64,000 nt of DNA, taken from assembly GCF_041321155.1 (NCBI RefSeq), contig NZ_JBGGWB010000005.1, positions 1-64,000 on the forward strand, read 5' to 3'. The notes under the pieces were generated by a model. It saw nothing but the letters and a program-made list of their open reading frames with translations. It ran no database searches and was not told the origin of the DNA. The DNA comes from Sphingomonas sp. IW22 (GTDB lineage Bacteria > Pseudomonadota > Alphaproteobacteria > Sphingomonadales > Sphingomonadaceae). Positions 8,308 to 17,378 of this stretch are shown piece after piece. A program made the position numbers and the translations under genes. Each line of letters starts with the position of its first letter. The first letter of the stretch is position 1.

Positions 8308-8778
8308 ATGCGAGTAGTGGCGTTTCCGGCGGCGATGATGATGGCCGGGCTTCTGGCGGGATGCGGGACCAGCGATGCGTCCAGCCATGACGATGGCAGC
8401 CGTGTGGTGCTGCGCAATCTGGCCGAAACCGAGATTGCGGCGCCCAAGCCCGATTATCTGAAAATCCAGGGTGAACTGGTGCCGACGCCATCCGATGAAG
8501 CGTCGCGATACTATCTGCTGCGCCGTCATCGCACGTTGAACGATACCGAGATCGCCATCCTGCGTCAGGAAAAGAATGGCCGTGTCGCCTATGCCCGCAC
8601 CGAAATGGATTGCGCGCGCCGGCTGTTTCACGTCGTCGGCGTGGCATCCACGCGCGGGCGTGTCGAGAGCAATGTCGCGCATGACGGACCGCTTCGTTCG
8701 ATCAGCGGCCTGCCGCTGCGGCAGGAACTGGCCCGCCATATCTGCGAAAAGGCTGGCACGCCGCTGTCAGGGGTCTGA
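8308..8778 (+). CDS. small lipoprotein of unknown function
   Basis: 156 residues. The N-terminus is a lipoprotein signal: a basic start, a hydrophobic stretch and the lipobox LLAGC, predicting lipid attachment at that Cys. The mature part is about 135 residues with no domain I recognise and includes a DCARR segment and a CysGlu near the end (HICEKAG). ATG 8308 is preferred over the in-frame GTG 8302 because GGGAG at 8296-8300 is correctly spaced for it. It follows the 45-residue membrane protein on the same strand. The next gene is convergent. Confidence 0.65.
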   Translation: MRVVAFPAAMMMAGLLAGCGTSDASSHDDGSRVVLRNLAETEIAAPKPDYLKIQGELVPTPSDEASRYYLLRRHRTLNDTEIAILRQEKNGRVAYARTEMDCARRLFHVVGVASTRGRVESNVAHDGPLRSISGLPLRQELARHICEKAGTPLSGV

Positions 8779-8845
8779 CGGCGGCGGCTACCGGCCCGCG
8801 CCCGACCCATTCAGTGGGGATCGTCGACCCGCGCGCCCTGCAGTC

Positions 8846-10171
8846 TCAACCCCGTTTCAATATGTCGAGCGCGGCGGCGGTCATCCCCTCGGTCGCGGTG
8901 GCGATCACCGCTTCGGCGTCAGGCGCCCAGTTCGGGCTGTGGAGGGAGGGAAGGCCATCGCCGCCCGCCGCCTGCGCCGCCGCCCATTTGTCCGCCGGGA
9001 CACCGCCCACCCAGAATAACAGGCTTTGGACATTGTCCTTGTCGGCGAGGTAATAGCGGCTGAAATCCTCACCCACCATCGCCGCGGGCACGTCGCGCAC
9101 CCGGTCCGCGCCAAAGCGCGCGGTAAACAACTGGCGCATCCGTCCGGTCAGCGGGTCGGTATTGAACGTGGCGGGGGTGTTGACAGCCTTGACCTTCATC
9201 TCCGGCATCCGGTCTTCGGGGATGCCGCTGGCGATCGCTTCGCCGCGCGCGATCCGGGCAATGCCGTCGAGCAGCAGTTTCCGGGTCTTGTCCTCATAAC
9301 TGCGCACGGTGATCAGCAGCGTCACTTCGTCGCCGATGACATTGTGGCTCGACCCACCACGAAAGCTGCCGACGGTAACGACGGCGGGCGATTGGGGATC
9401 GTTTTCGCGGCTGACCAGCGTTTGCAGCGCCATCACGATCTTGGCGCCCAACACGACCGGGTCCTTCGTGCCCGACGGATAGGCGCCATGCCCGCCCACG
9501 CCGCGTATCTTCAGGTCGACGGTATCGACGGTCGCCAGCGCATAGCCCGGGCGGATGCCGATCATGCCGGCGGGCAGGGAGGCGCTGTCGTGAAAGGCGA
9601 TGGCCGTGTCAGGCTTGGGAAATTCCGAATATAGCCCGGCGTCCAGCATCGCCTTGGCGCCCAGGCCCTTTTCCTCGGCAGGCTGGGCGATCATCACCAG
9701 TGTGCCGGACCAGCGATCCTTCATCCGTGCCAGATTGTTCAGCGTGCCGACCCACGACGTCATGTGCGTGTCGTGGCCACAGGCATGCATGACGCCCGTT
9801 TCCAGCCCCTCGTCAGTGGTGGCTGATGCTTTTGACGTATAGGGCAGGCCCGTCGCCTCGACCACGGGCAGGCCGTCCATATCGGTGCGGATCAACAGCG
9901 TCGGCCCGGTGCCGTTCTTCATCACCGCGACCACGCCGGTGCCGCCAACGCCCTCGGTCACGGTAAAGCCCGCCTTGCGCGCGGCATCAGCCATCAGCTT
10001 TGCCGAGCGCTTTTCCTGAAAGGCGAGTTCGGGATGGGCGTGCAGGTCGCGGTAAAGCGTGGTCAGCGCGGGCATCTGCGCCGTCGTGGCATCGCGTACG
10101 GGCTCCTGCGCAGCGGCGGGGCTGGCGGCGATCAGCAGGGCAGGAATCAGTCGGCGCATCGTCATCCTCAT
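8846..10171 (-). CDS. M20-family amidohydrolase (N-acyl amino acid/hippurate hydrolase-like), exported
   Basis: About 440 residues with an N-terminal Sec signal (hydrophobic run ending in SPAAAQE). It is a dinuclear-zinc M20D-type peptidase/amidohydrolase. The LHAHPELAFQE motif is followed by the metal-binding MHACGHDTHM, GTLVMIAQPAEE with the catalytic and metal Glu pair, and a dimerisation (lid) domain in the middle. Such enzymes cleave N-acyl amino acids or short peptides. ATG 10171 overlaps the stop of the upstream DUF4893 gene by 4 nt. ATG 10159 has a better GAGGA site and would give a slightly shorter signal peptide. Substrate is unknown. Confidence 0.88.
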   Translation of the reverse strand: MRMTMRRLIPALLIAASPAAAQEPVRDATTAQMPALTTLYRDLHAHPELAFQEKRSAKLMADAARKAGFTVTEGVGGTGVVAVMKNGTGPTLLIRTDMDGLPVVEATGLPYTSKASATTDEGLETGVMHACGHDTHMTSWVGTLNNLARMKDRWSGTLVMIAQPAEEKGLGAKAMLDAGLYSEFPKPDTAIAFHDSASLPAGMIGIRPGYALATVDTVDLKIRGVGGHGAYPSGTKDPVVLGAKIVMALQTLVSRENDPQSPAVVTVGSFRGGSSHNVIGDEVTLLITVRSYEDKTRKLLLDGIARIARGEAIASGIPEDRMPEMKVKAVNTPATFNTDPLTGRMRQLFTARFGADRVRDVPAAMVGEDFSRYYLADKDNVQSLLFWVGGVPADKWAAAQAAGGDGLPSLHSPNWAPDAEAVIATATEGMTAAALDILKRG

Positions 10172-10821
10172 GGCGCGGGGACCAGTTCGACCACGTCGAG
10201 CTGCGATTCGAAACGCGGCCAGGGCAGCGACAGGCGCCAGCGCCGCTCGCCCACACGCTCCAGCACGCCAGCCATGTCGCGGTCGCGGTCCTGTCCGTAA
10301 TCCAGCGCGCGCTGCTCGTCCCCCAGCATCAGCGTGCCGAGGAAGACCATGCGCGACGGCCCATCGGGAAACAACAGGCCGACTGGCCGCTGCGATCCGG
10401 TTTCCTTGAACAGGCTCAACACCTCTCCCTCATCGCCGACGCGGCAGTCGAAATAGGGATGGGCGACAAAGGGCAGGCCACCCGCCCCGGCTGTGCCCAG
10501 CTTGAACACGCGACAGCGATAGCGGCCCGGCGGCGGGGCCGGATCGGAAAGCGCAAGATCGGTGTGGAACAGCGCGCCCTCGGCCCGGACGGCGGCGGGA
10601 TCGGCGGCCTGCGCGGCGGGCAGCGCCGATGTCCACGCACCCCGCCAGCGCCGCAGCCGGTCCCGGTCATGCTCTGTCGCGACATTGCGCCAGACCGGGG
10701 CGGGGGGCGGCGCCTCTCCCGCCGAACGGGCGGGCTGATCCACCGCGCGTTCACCGCCACAGGCGGCAGTCAACAACAACAGGCCAATCGCGGCGACGCG
10801 TTTCGAAAATCTGGTATGCAC
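10168..10821 (-). CDS. DUF4893 lipoprotein
   Basis: 217 residues. A lipoprotein signal ends in LLTAACGG, so the protein is probably anchored at a membrane facing the periplasm. The mature part matches the DUF4893 family of sphingomonads: a DRDRLRRWRGAW opening, GRYRCRVFKLG, TGSQRPVGLLFPDG, VFLGTLMLGDE and a closing LDVVELVP. Function is unknown. It precedes and overlaps by 4 nt the M20 amidohydrolase, which suggests coupled translation and possibly a shared extracytoplasmic role. Confidence 0.75.
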   Translation of the reverse strand: MHTRFSKRVAAIGLLLLTAACGGERAVDQPARSAGEAPPPAPVWRNVATEHDRDRLRRWRGAWTSALPAAQAADPAAVRAEGALFHTDLALSDPAPPPGRYRCRVFKLGTAGAGGLPFVAHPYFDCRVGDEGEVLSLFKETGSQRPVGLLFPDGPSRMVFLGTLMLGDEQRALDYGQDRDRDMAGVLERVGERRWRLSLPWPRFESQLDVVELVPAP

Positions 10822-10887
10822 ACCATATCATGGCGCATGGACAGCGCGCGTCAATCGCGCATTTTCAAGGCCATGTGCACGACCGGA

Positions 10888-11670
10888 TCATGCGGTCCAA
10901 CCCCCGTCGATCGAAAGGTTGGCGCCGGTGATCTGCGCCGCTTCGTCGCGGCACAGGAACAGCGCCAGCGCCGCCACCTGTTCGGCGGTGACGAATTCCT
11001 TGGTCGGCTGTGCGTCGAGCAGCACGTCGTTGATGACCTGTTCGCGCGTCAGCCCGCGCGTTGCCATGGTGTCGGGGATCTGCTTTTCGACCAGCGGCGT
11101 CCAGACATAGCCGGGCGAGATCGCGTTGACGGTGATGCCGAAGGTCGCGGTTTCCAGCGCGATCGTCTTGGTCAGGCCCGCAATGCCGTGCTTGGCGGCG
11201 ACATAGGCGGACTTGTTCGGGCTGGCAACCTTGGAATGGGCCGACGCCGTCGAGATGATGCGGCCCCATTTGCGTTCCTTCATGAACGGCACCACTGCGC
11301 GCATCATGTGGAACGCCGACGACAGATTGATCGCGATGATCGCGTCCCATTTTTCGACCGGGAAATCCTCGACGCGGGAAACATGCTGGATGCCCGCATT
11401 GTTGATGACGATATCCGGCCCGCCCAGTTCGTCATGCGCGCGCTGAACCATCGCGGCGATGGCGTCGGGGCTGGTCATGTCGGCCGCGTCGTACAGTGCG
11501 CGGGCGCCGCTGGTCGCCTCAAGTGCCGCGCGTTCTTTCTCGATGGCATCGGCGTCGCCAAAGCCATTGATGACCACGCTGGCCCCCTCCGCCGCCAGCG
11601 CCTTGGCATAGGACAGGCCGATGCCAGAGGTCGAACCGGTGACGATGGCGGTCTTGCCTTTAAGGAACAT
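10888..11670 (-). CDS. bdhA: 3-hydroxybutyrate dehydrogenase (SDR family)
   Basis: 260 residues, a classical short-chain dehydrogenase. The nucleotide-binding GSTSGIG lies near the start, NNAG in the middle and SAYVAAKHG provides the YxxxK catalytic pair. The C-terminal SPGYVWTPLVEKQI and NLSIDGGWTA segments match bacterial 3-hydroxybutyrate dehydrogenases. It interconverts (R)-3-hydroxybutyrate and acetoacetate with NAD, in polyhydroxybutyrate or ketone-body use. ATG 11670 has GGAG ten bases upstream; the open frame extends further but without family similarity. The patatin gene lies 14 bp upstream on the same strand, a pairing that suggests joint action on stored polymer or lipid. Confidence 0.9.
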   Translation of the reverse strand: MFLKGKTAIVTGSTSGIGLSYAKALAAEGASVVINGFGDADAIEKERAALEATSGARALYDAADMTSPDAIAAMVQRAHDELGGPDIVINNAGIQHVSRVEDFPVEKWDAIIAINLSSAFHMMRAVVPFMKERKWGRIISTASAHSKVASPNKSAYVAAKHGIAGLTKTIALETATFGITVNAISPGYVWTPLVEKQIPDTMATRGLTREQVINDVLLDAQPTKEFVTAEQVAALALFLCRDEAAQITGANLSIDGGWTA

Positions 11671-11684
11671 GGCAGTGGCTCCGT

Positions 11685-12914
11685 TCAGTGCGAATGGCGG
11701 CGGGGGGCGAGGTCGAAGGCGGCGGTGCGGCCATCGACGATGTTCTGGGCCAGCACGCGCGACTGGGCCATGGTTTCGGCAATGGCGGTGCGGCCCGACT
11801 GCCAATGTTCGCGCATCGTGCGCTGCGAAAATTCGTAATCGCGGCTGCCGCCCTCCCACGCATTGGCGCGGTTGATCAGTTGCACTAGCGACAGCGGATG
11901 TTCGGTGGCATAGCTGCTAAGCGCCGCGACATCGGCGTCATCGGCCATGTCGGCGGGCAGCTTGTCCAGCACGCGGCGGATCGCGTCACGCACCTTGCGC
12001 CGCCGCACGGCTTCGGCAGAGACCTGCCGGGTGCGGCTGGAATAGCGGATTTCCTTTTCGCGGGCCATGACGTCCATCATCGTCTTGGGCGGATCGGCAT
12101 TGGCGGCGAACAGGTCGCACTGGAACACCAGCATCGGTGCCGCCTGATGCTCAAGCACGTGCGTCAGCGGTGTGTTCGAGACGAGGCCGCCGTCCCAGTA
12201 AAGCCGCCCGTCGATATCGACCGGCGGCAGGCCCGGCGGCAGCGCACCCGATGCCATGATGTGCCGCGCATCCAGCCGACAGCCCAGGCGATTGTCGAAA
12301 TAGGCGAAGTTCCCCGATTGAATCTCCACCGCGCCCACCGAGATGCGGACCGGCCCGTCGTTCAGCAGATCCCAGTCGATCAGCGCGTCCAGCGTCGCGC
12401 GCAGCGGTTCGGTGTCGTAAAAGCTCATTGCCCCGCAACTGCCGGGTGCGGCGAGGAAGGGGGGCCACATGCGCGGTTTGAAAAAGCCGGGCACGCCCTG
12501 CGCCATCACCGCCATTGCCGACCATTCATGCACCGCTTCGCGCACGCGGTCGTCCTGCGGAATGGGAAAGCTGGGCAACCCGGCGGTGATCGTGTCCCAG
12601 AAGGCGCGCAGCCGCTCGACCCGGCGTTCGGGCGGGTTGCCGGCGATGATCGCGGCATTGACCGCGCCGATCGAAATGCCTGCAATCCAGTCGACGACGA
12701 CGTCGGCGTCCGACAACGCTTCGTACACGCCCGCCTGAAAACTGCCCAGTGCGCCGCCGCCCTGAAGGACCAGTGCAACGCAATCCGGCAACGGCATCGC
12801 CTGCCGACTGTGGCGGCGGTGGCGGGCTCCGGGGTTCTCGGCATCGGCCATGAGCGGGTTATGGGGGTGGTTCTGCGGTGCATCAATGGCGACCGGAGGA
12901 AAAATCGCGTTCAT
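11685..12914 (-). CDS. patatin-like phospholipase/hydrolase with DUF3734
   Basis: About 409 residues, cytoplasmic. The patatin fold is shown by the oxyanion GGGALGSF, the nucleophile elbow GISIG (GxSxG) and the Asp of the dyad in WDGG. The C-terminal third, with its MMDVMAREKEIRYSSR segment, matches the DUF3734 extension. It probably hydrolyses acyl esters (lipid or polyhydroxybutyrate-related). It is in tandem with bdhA, so a route from ester hydrolysis to 3-hydroxybutyrate oxidation is plausible but inferred. The start is uncertain: TTG 12923, ATG 12914 and ATG 12848 are all possible, and no strong ribosome site is seen. Confidence 0.85.
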   Translation of the reverse strand: MNAIFPPVAIDAPQNHPHNPLMADAENPGARHRRHSRQAMPLPDCVALVLQGGGALGSFQAGVYEALSDADVVVDWIAGISIGAVNAAIIAGNPPERRVERLRAFWDTITAGLPSFPIPQDDRVREAVHEWSAMAVMAQGVPGFFKPRMWPPFLAAPGSCGAMSFYDTEPLRATLDALIDWDLLNDGPVRISVGAVEIQSGNFAYFDNRLGCRLDARHIMASGALPPGLPPVDIDGRLYWDGGLVSNTPLTHVLEHQAAPMLVFQCDLFAANADPPKTMMDVMAREKEIRYSSRTRQVSAEAVRRRKVRDAIRRVLDKLPADMADDADVAALSSYATEHPLSLVQLINRANAWEGGSRDYEFSQRTMREHWQSGRTAIAETMAQSRVLAQNIVDGRTAAFDLAPRRHSH

Positions 12915-12981
12915 GGCTTGCAACGGTCAGCCCCGCTCACGCATTTCATCGCCGTAACAAATAACAGGGCGGGAAAAGGCG

Positions 12982-13872
12982 ATGCGCCTCGACGATTTCG
13001 ATCCCAGCGACAATGTGCGCGATCTGGGCCAGGGCAGCGGCGGGGGCGGCGGTTTTCCGCTGCTTGGCCTGTTGCCGCTGTTTCTGGGGCGCGGCATGGG
13101 GTGCGGCGGCATCGGCATGCTGGTCGTGGTTGGTCTGATCTTCCTGTCGATGAGCGGGGGGCTGGGCGGCCTGCTCGGCGGCGGCGGTGGCCAGCCGCAG
13201 GTGGGGCAGGGCGGCGGCGGCACCGGCGCCAGCGTGTGCAACACCGCCGAACGCCGCTTTGCGTGTCAGGTGCTCGCTTCGACCGAGCAGACCTGGGGCC
13301 AGCTGTTCCAGCAGCAGGGCCAGCGTTATCCCGAACCTACGCTCAATTTCTATCAGCGCGGCGTGTCGTCGGGCTGTGGCGCGGCGACGTCGGCGGCGGG
13401 TCCGTTTTACTGTCCGCCCGATCAGGGCATCTATCTCGACACCAGCTTCTTCGACGAACTGGAAAACCGTTTCGGCGCGGCGGGCGATTTCGCCCAGGCC
13501 TATGTCATTGCGCATGAGGTTGGTCACCATATCCAGAACCTGACCGGCGACGCCCAGCGGGTCAGCCAGGCCCAGCGCACGCTGCCGACCGAACAGGGCA
13601 ATGAAATGTCGGTGCGGCTGGAATTGCAGGCCGATTGCTATGCGGGCGTATGGGCCGCGCAGAACCGCGACCGGCTGGAGGCAGGCGATATCGAGGAAGG
13701 CCTGACCGCCGCCAATGCGATCGGCGACGACACCCTGCAACGCCAGTCGGGCGGGCAAGTGGTGCCTGACAGCTTTACCCATGGCAGCTCGGCCCAGCGG
13801 GTGAAGTGGCTGCGGATCGGTCTGCAATCGGGCAACCCCGCGTCGTGTGACACGTTCAATCAGCCGATATGA
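12982..13872 (+). CDS. ypfJ: neutral zinc metallopeptidase, YpfJ family
   Basis: 296 residues of the putative neutral zinc metallopeptidase family. A short N-terminal cytosolic part is followed by a hydrophobic Gly-rich helix (GCGGIGMLVVVGLIFLSM), a glycine-rich linker, then the catalytic domain with AHEVGHHIQ as the HExxH-type zinc site and ELQADCYAGVW supplying a further ligand. It is probably membrane-anchored with the protease domain in the periplasm. Substrate is unknown. ATG 12982 has GGGAAAAGG just upstream. Its last four bases overlap the start of the next gene. Confidence 0.88.
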   Translation: MRLDDFDPSDNVRDLGQGSGGGGGFPLLGLLPLFLGRGMGCGGIGMLVVVGLIFLSMSGGLGGLLGGGGGQPQVGQGGGGTGASVCNTAERRFACQVLASTEQTWGQLFQQQGQRYPEPTLNFYQRGVSSGCGAATSAAGPFYCPPDQGIYLDTSFFDELENRFGAAGDFAQAYVIAHEVGHHIQNLTGDAQRVSQAQRTLPTEQGNEMSVRLELQADCYAGVWAAQNRDRLEAGDIEEGLTAANAIGDDTLQRQSGGQVVPDSFTHGSSAQRVKWLRIGLQSGNPASCDTFNQPI

Positions 13873-14336
13873 GTGTTGCTTTCCGACGCGAGGACGATGA
13901 CGCCCATCGCGAACCCGTCTTCGAACTGCCATTGCCGCCCGGCCCCAATCTGGTCACCGAGCGCGGCCTGAAACTGATCGAGGCACGGGTTGCCGAGCTT
14001 CAGGCCGCTGTCGATGCCGCCGACGACGCGGAGGCCGAAAAGCCTCTGCGCCGCGACCTGCGCTACTGGCTGGCGCGGGCCAGCAAGGCGGAGGTGCAGC
14101 CGGTGGCGGCGGGCGACGCCGTCGCGTTCGGCACGCGCGTCACCTATCGGATGGGTGGGCGGGAGCGGACCGTCGCACTGGTCGGCAGCGACGAGGCGGA
14201 TGTGACCGACGACGCCATCCCCTTCACCGCCCCCATCGCACAGGCGATGATGGACGCCGAACCCGGCGAGCGTGTCGACTATCAGGGCCGCGCCGAAGCG
14301 ATCGAAGTCATCGCGGTGGAGCCGCTGCCTGGCTGA
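13869..14336 (+). CDS. GreA/GreB-family transcription elongation factor-like protein
   Basis: 155 residues. The N-terminal part has an acidic, helical segment (ERGLKLIEARVAELQAAV) like the Gre coiled coil. The C-terminal half matches the GreA/GreB FKBP-like domain (FGTRVTYRMGGRERTVALVGSDEAD). Gre factors stimulate transcript cleavage by backtracked RNA polymerase. The coiled coil here is shorter than in canonical GreA, so it may be a Gre-like polymerase-binding protein and not the main GreA. Its ATG overlaps the stop of the zinc peptidase gene (ATGA), so translation is coupled. Confidence 0.75.
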   Translation: MSVAFRREDDDAHREPVFELPLPPGPNLVTERGLKLIEARVAELQAAVDAADDAEAEKPLRRDLRYWLARASKAEVQPVAAGDAVAFGTRVTYRMGGRERTVALVGSDEADVTDDAIPFTAPIAQAMMDAEPGERVDYQGRAEAIEVIAVEPLPG

Positions 14337-14340
14337 CTTC

Positions 14341-15474
14341 TCAGGTGGAAGGCAGTGTGGCCGCTGTCCTGTCGTTGGTGATGTCGATGATTTCGATTCC
14401 CTGCGCGCCGGCAGGCACCTTTATGTTGGATCCGGTCGCTACAATCCGCTCCGGTCGCCAGGTCAGACGCTCTACCCGGTAGATGCCGGGACTTGCCGCT
14501 GGCAGGTCGAGCGGGGCATATTGCCGCTGCCGCATCGCTTCCAGGAAAGGTGTGGTCCAGCCTCTGGACCGGCTGCCGCGCAGAACTTCCACCTCCGCGA
14601 CCTGCCCGTTGGGCCGGATCATGAAGCCGATATCCGCCCACTGTATCTGAAGCGACGCAGTGACATAGGTGGGTATCGGCAGATCACCCATTCGTCGTTT
14701 GATGGCATTCGCCGCGCCGACTGCATCCGCATTGATAACCGGCACATCGTGGATGAGCACGGGAGGTTCGTCAGGATCAGTCCGAAGCGTCGATAAAAGT
14801 GCGTCGACCGCGCCTTCATTTCCGCGCGCCCTTGCCAGCTTGGCCCGGAGCACTGCGGCAAACTGCCGCACGGTTGGATCATCCGCAGCGGGCGAATTGA
14901 TTGCCGCATCCAGCCGACGTTCCGCACTGCCCAGACTGTCTTGCTGAATATCGATTGCCGCGGCCCTGAGTTGGGTCAAAGCGGCCAGTTGGTGATTCCC
15001 GCGCCTTGAAAAGCCCTTTGTTGCCGCATCGAATTGCGCGCGAGCGCTGGACGGCTGATCCATCTGCATCCAGAAATCGCCGAGATGGATGGCGTTTGCC
15101 AACACCTGTGGATCATCGGCAGGCAGGTTTTCCTTTAATGTCCGGCTTTGACCTGTTGTCATCGAACGATAGCGGTCCATGTCGCCCATGTGCCGGTTAA
15201 TGGTCGCATTCGCTTCGTAAAGCGCGGCGACCGATCGGGGGAAGCGCGCCGCTGCACCGGACTGTCGTGACAATGCGGCGTTGAGCGTGTCGCGCGCCTC
15301 GAAATACTGGCCTTGCTCAAACTGCGCCTCGGCATGGGCGATCGACAGGCGTGCGTCATCGGGGGTCGGACACTGACGTTCGATGCATTCGGTCAGCGCG
15401 TCTTCGGTGCGGCGTGCCCGCACGATGATTTCGGGATTGGCGGCGGCCTGCGCCAGCAAAAGGGTCAGGATCAT
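14341..15474 (-). CDS. secreted protein with TPR-like repeats and a TonB-like C-terminal domain
   Basis: 377 residues from ATG 15474, which has AAGGAG nine bases upstream. A short signal sequence (LTLLLAQAAA) leads into an alpha-helical middle with TPR-like spacing (about residues 50-260). The C-terminal domain resembles TonB C-terminal folds: DIGFMIRPNGQVAEVEVLRG followed by AMRQRQYAPL. This arrangement is common in sphingomonad periplasmic proteins of unknown role. It is convergent with the Gre-like gene, with only four bases between the stops. Confidence 0.65.
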   Translation of the reverse strand: MILTLLLAQAAANPEIIVRARRTEDALTECIERQCPTPDDARLSIAHAEAQFEQGQYFEARDTLNAALSRQSGAAARFPRSVAALYEANATINRHMGDMDRYRSMTTGQSRTLKENLPADDPQVLANAIHLGDFWMQMDQPSSARAQFDAATKGFSRRGNHQLAALTQLRAAAIDIQQDSLGSAERRLDAAINSPAADDPTVRQFAAVLRAKLARARGNEGAVDALLSTLRTDPDEPPVLIHDVPVINADAVGAANAIKRRMGDLPIPTYVTASLQIQWADIGFMIRPNGQVAEVEVLRGSRSRGWTTPFLEAMRQRQYAPLDLPAASPGIYRVERLTWRPERIVATGSNIKVPAGAQGIEIIDITNDRTAATLPST

Positions 15475-15572
15475 CAATGTGACTCCTTGATTTTGCTGGC
15501 ATTCAGGATGAGGGCTTTGCCTCAAAACGTCAATCGCATAGTCATGGGTGAAACCAGTTTCAGGGAGTGCCC

Positions 15573-17378
15573 ATGCGCCGTCGCCAGTTCCTCGCCTCCG
15601 CCAGTCTCACCACCGCGCTTGCCGCATTTCCCGCCGCTGTTCGCGCGGCACAGGGCAATCGCGACGCCGACCTGCGGGCGATGCTGGACCGGTTCTTTTA
15701 TGCTCGGCTGGAGGACAATCCGGAGGGCGCGACTTCGTTGGGCCTGGATACGGGCGAACGCGCGCATTTGAAGTCGAAATTGTCCGATGCCTCCCGTGCC
15801 GGACAGGCGCGGCAATTCGCACGGGCCAAGCAGGAACTGGCTGCGCTGAAAGCCATTCCCCGCGATCAGCTAGGCGACAATGCCAACCTTGATGCCGAGG
15901 TGATGGAGTACAGCCTTGAGCGGACCATCGCAGGCGAAAAGTTCGATTATGGCGCCAGCGCCGGCCGTTACGCCCCCTATGTGCTGACGCAGTTGACGGG
16001 CGCCTATCGCGACGTGCCCGATTTCCTGTCGAACCAGCACCGGGTGCGCGACGCGGCGGAGGCCGATGCCTATGTCGCGCGGGTAGAGGCGTTTGCCACG
16101 GCCGTCGATGCCGAAACGCAGCGCCAGCGTGAGGATGCGGCCAAGGGCGTGTTCGCGCCCGATTACATCCTTGACACGACGCTGAAGCAGCTCGGCGCGA
16201 TCCGCGATCAGGCGCCCGCCGCGACCGGTCCCGTCACCGACCTGACCGCCAAGCTGAAGGCCGCGAACCTGCCCCCCGAACGCGCTCAGGCGGTGGAGAA
16301 ACTGATGGCGGAGCGCGTTTTCCCCGCGCTCGACCGTCAGCGTGCGCTGGTCACCGACCTGCGCCGCCGCGCCACGCATGATGCGGGCGTGTGGCGCCTG
16401 CCGAACGGCGAGGCCTATTACGCCGCTGCCGCCAGCGCTGCCACGACGACCGAGCTGACCGGCGACGAGATTCATCGCCTTGGCCTTGAGCAGGTTGCGC
16501 AAATCAGCGGCCGTATCGACGGCATCCTGAAGGGGCAGGGCATGTCGCAAGGCACGGTGGGCGACCGTCTGGTCGCGCTGAACAAGCGGCCCGATCAGCT
16601 GTTCCCCAACACCGATCCGGGTCGTGAGGCGCTGCTGGAGGCGCTGCGTGAACAAGTCGCGGCGATGACTGCGCGCCTGCCCGAACAATTCGCAGTGCTG
16701 CCCAAGGCGCCGGTCGAGGTGCGCCGCGTGCCCGAAGCGATCCAGGCCGGGGCGCCGGGCGGCTATTACCAGTCGGCCTCGCTCGACGGGACGCGACCGG
16801 CCATTTACTTCATCAACCTGCGCGACACGTTCGACCGGCCCAAATTCGGTCTTGCAACGCTCAGCCATCATGAAGGGGTGCCGGGCCACCATCTTCAGGT
16901 CATGACCGCACTGGAAAGCGACGACATCCCGCTGATCCGCCGCCGGGGCGGCTATTCGGGCTATACCGAGGGATGGGCGCTCTATTCGGAGCAGCTGGCC
17001 GACGAGATGGGCATGTATGAGGGCGATCCGCTGGGGCAGGTCGGCTATCTCCAGTCGCTCCTGTTCCGGGCGACGCGACTGGTCGTCGATTCCGGCATGC
17101 ACGCCAAGCGCTGGAGCCGGGAGAAGGCGACCGATTATCTGATCGCCACTACCGGCATTGCGCGCGGGCGCAGCCAGGGTGAGATCGACCGCTACACCGT
17201 CTGGCCGGGTCAGGCGTGCAGCTATAAGATCGGTCACACCGTCTGGGCGCGCCTGCGCGACGAGGCCAAGGAAAAGGCGGGCGCGAATTGGGACCCCAAG
17301 GCGTTCCATTCGGTGCTGACGCTGGGTGCCATGCCGCTGACCGTTTTGGAGCGGGTCGCGCGCGCGCGGATGGCCTGA
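15573..17378 (+). CDS. DUF885 family protein, putative exported metallohydrolase
   Basis: About 601 residues. The N-terminus MRRRQFLASASLTTALAAF looks like a twin-arginine signal. The DUF885 fold is recognised by the late HHEGVPGHHLQ motif (zinc-ligand-like HExxxxHH) and the YTEGWALYSEQLADEMG motif that follows. Members are thought to be zinc-dependent carboxypeptidase-like hydrolases; the substrate is unknown. ATG 15573 is chosen because AGGGAG lies five bases upstream. The in-frame GTG 15567 is less likely. The stop codon overlaps the next gene's start (TGATG). Confidence 0.85.
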   Translation: MRRRQFLASASLTTALAAFPAAVRAAQGNRDADLRAMLDRFFYARLEDNPEGATSLGLDTGERAHLKSKLSDASRAGQARQFARAKQELAALKAIPRDQLGDNANLDAEVMEYSLERTIAGEKFDYGASAGRYAPYVLTQLTGAYRDVPDFLSNQHRVRDAAEADAYVARVEAFATAVDAETQRQREDAAKGVFAPDYILDTTLKQLGAIRDQAPAATGPVTDLTAKLKAANLPPERAQAVEKLMAERVFPALDRQRALVTDLRRRATHDAGVWRLPNGEAYYAAAASAATTTELTGDEIHRLGLEQVAQISGRIDGILKGQGMSQGTVGDRLVALNKRPDQLFPNTDPGREALLEALREQVAAMTARLPEQFAVLPKAPVEVRRVPEAIQAGAPGGYYQSASLDGTRPAIYFINLRDTFDRPKFGLATLSHHEGVPGHHLQVMTALESDDIPLIRRRGGYSGYTEGWALYSEQLADEMGMYEGDPLGQVGYLQSLLFRATRLVVDSGMHAKRWSREKATDYLIATTGIARGRSQGEIDRYTVWPGQACSYKIGHTVWARLRDEAKEKAGANWDPKAFHSVLTLGAMPLTVLERVARARMA

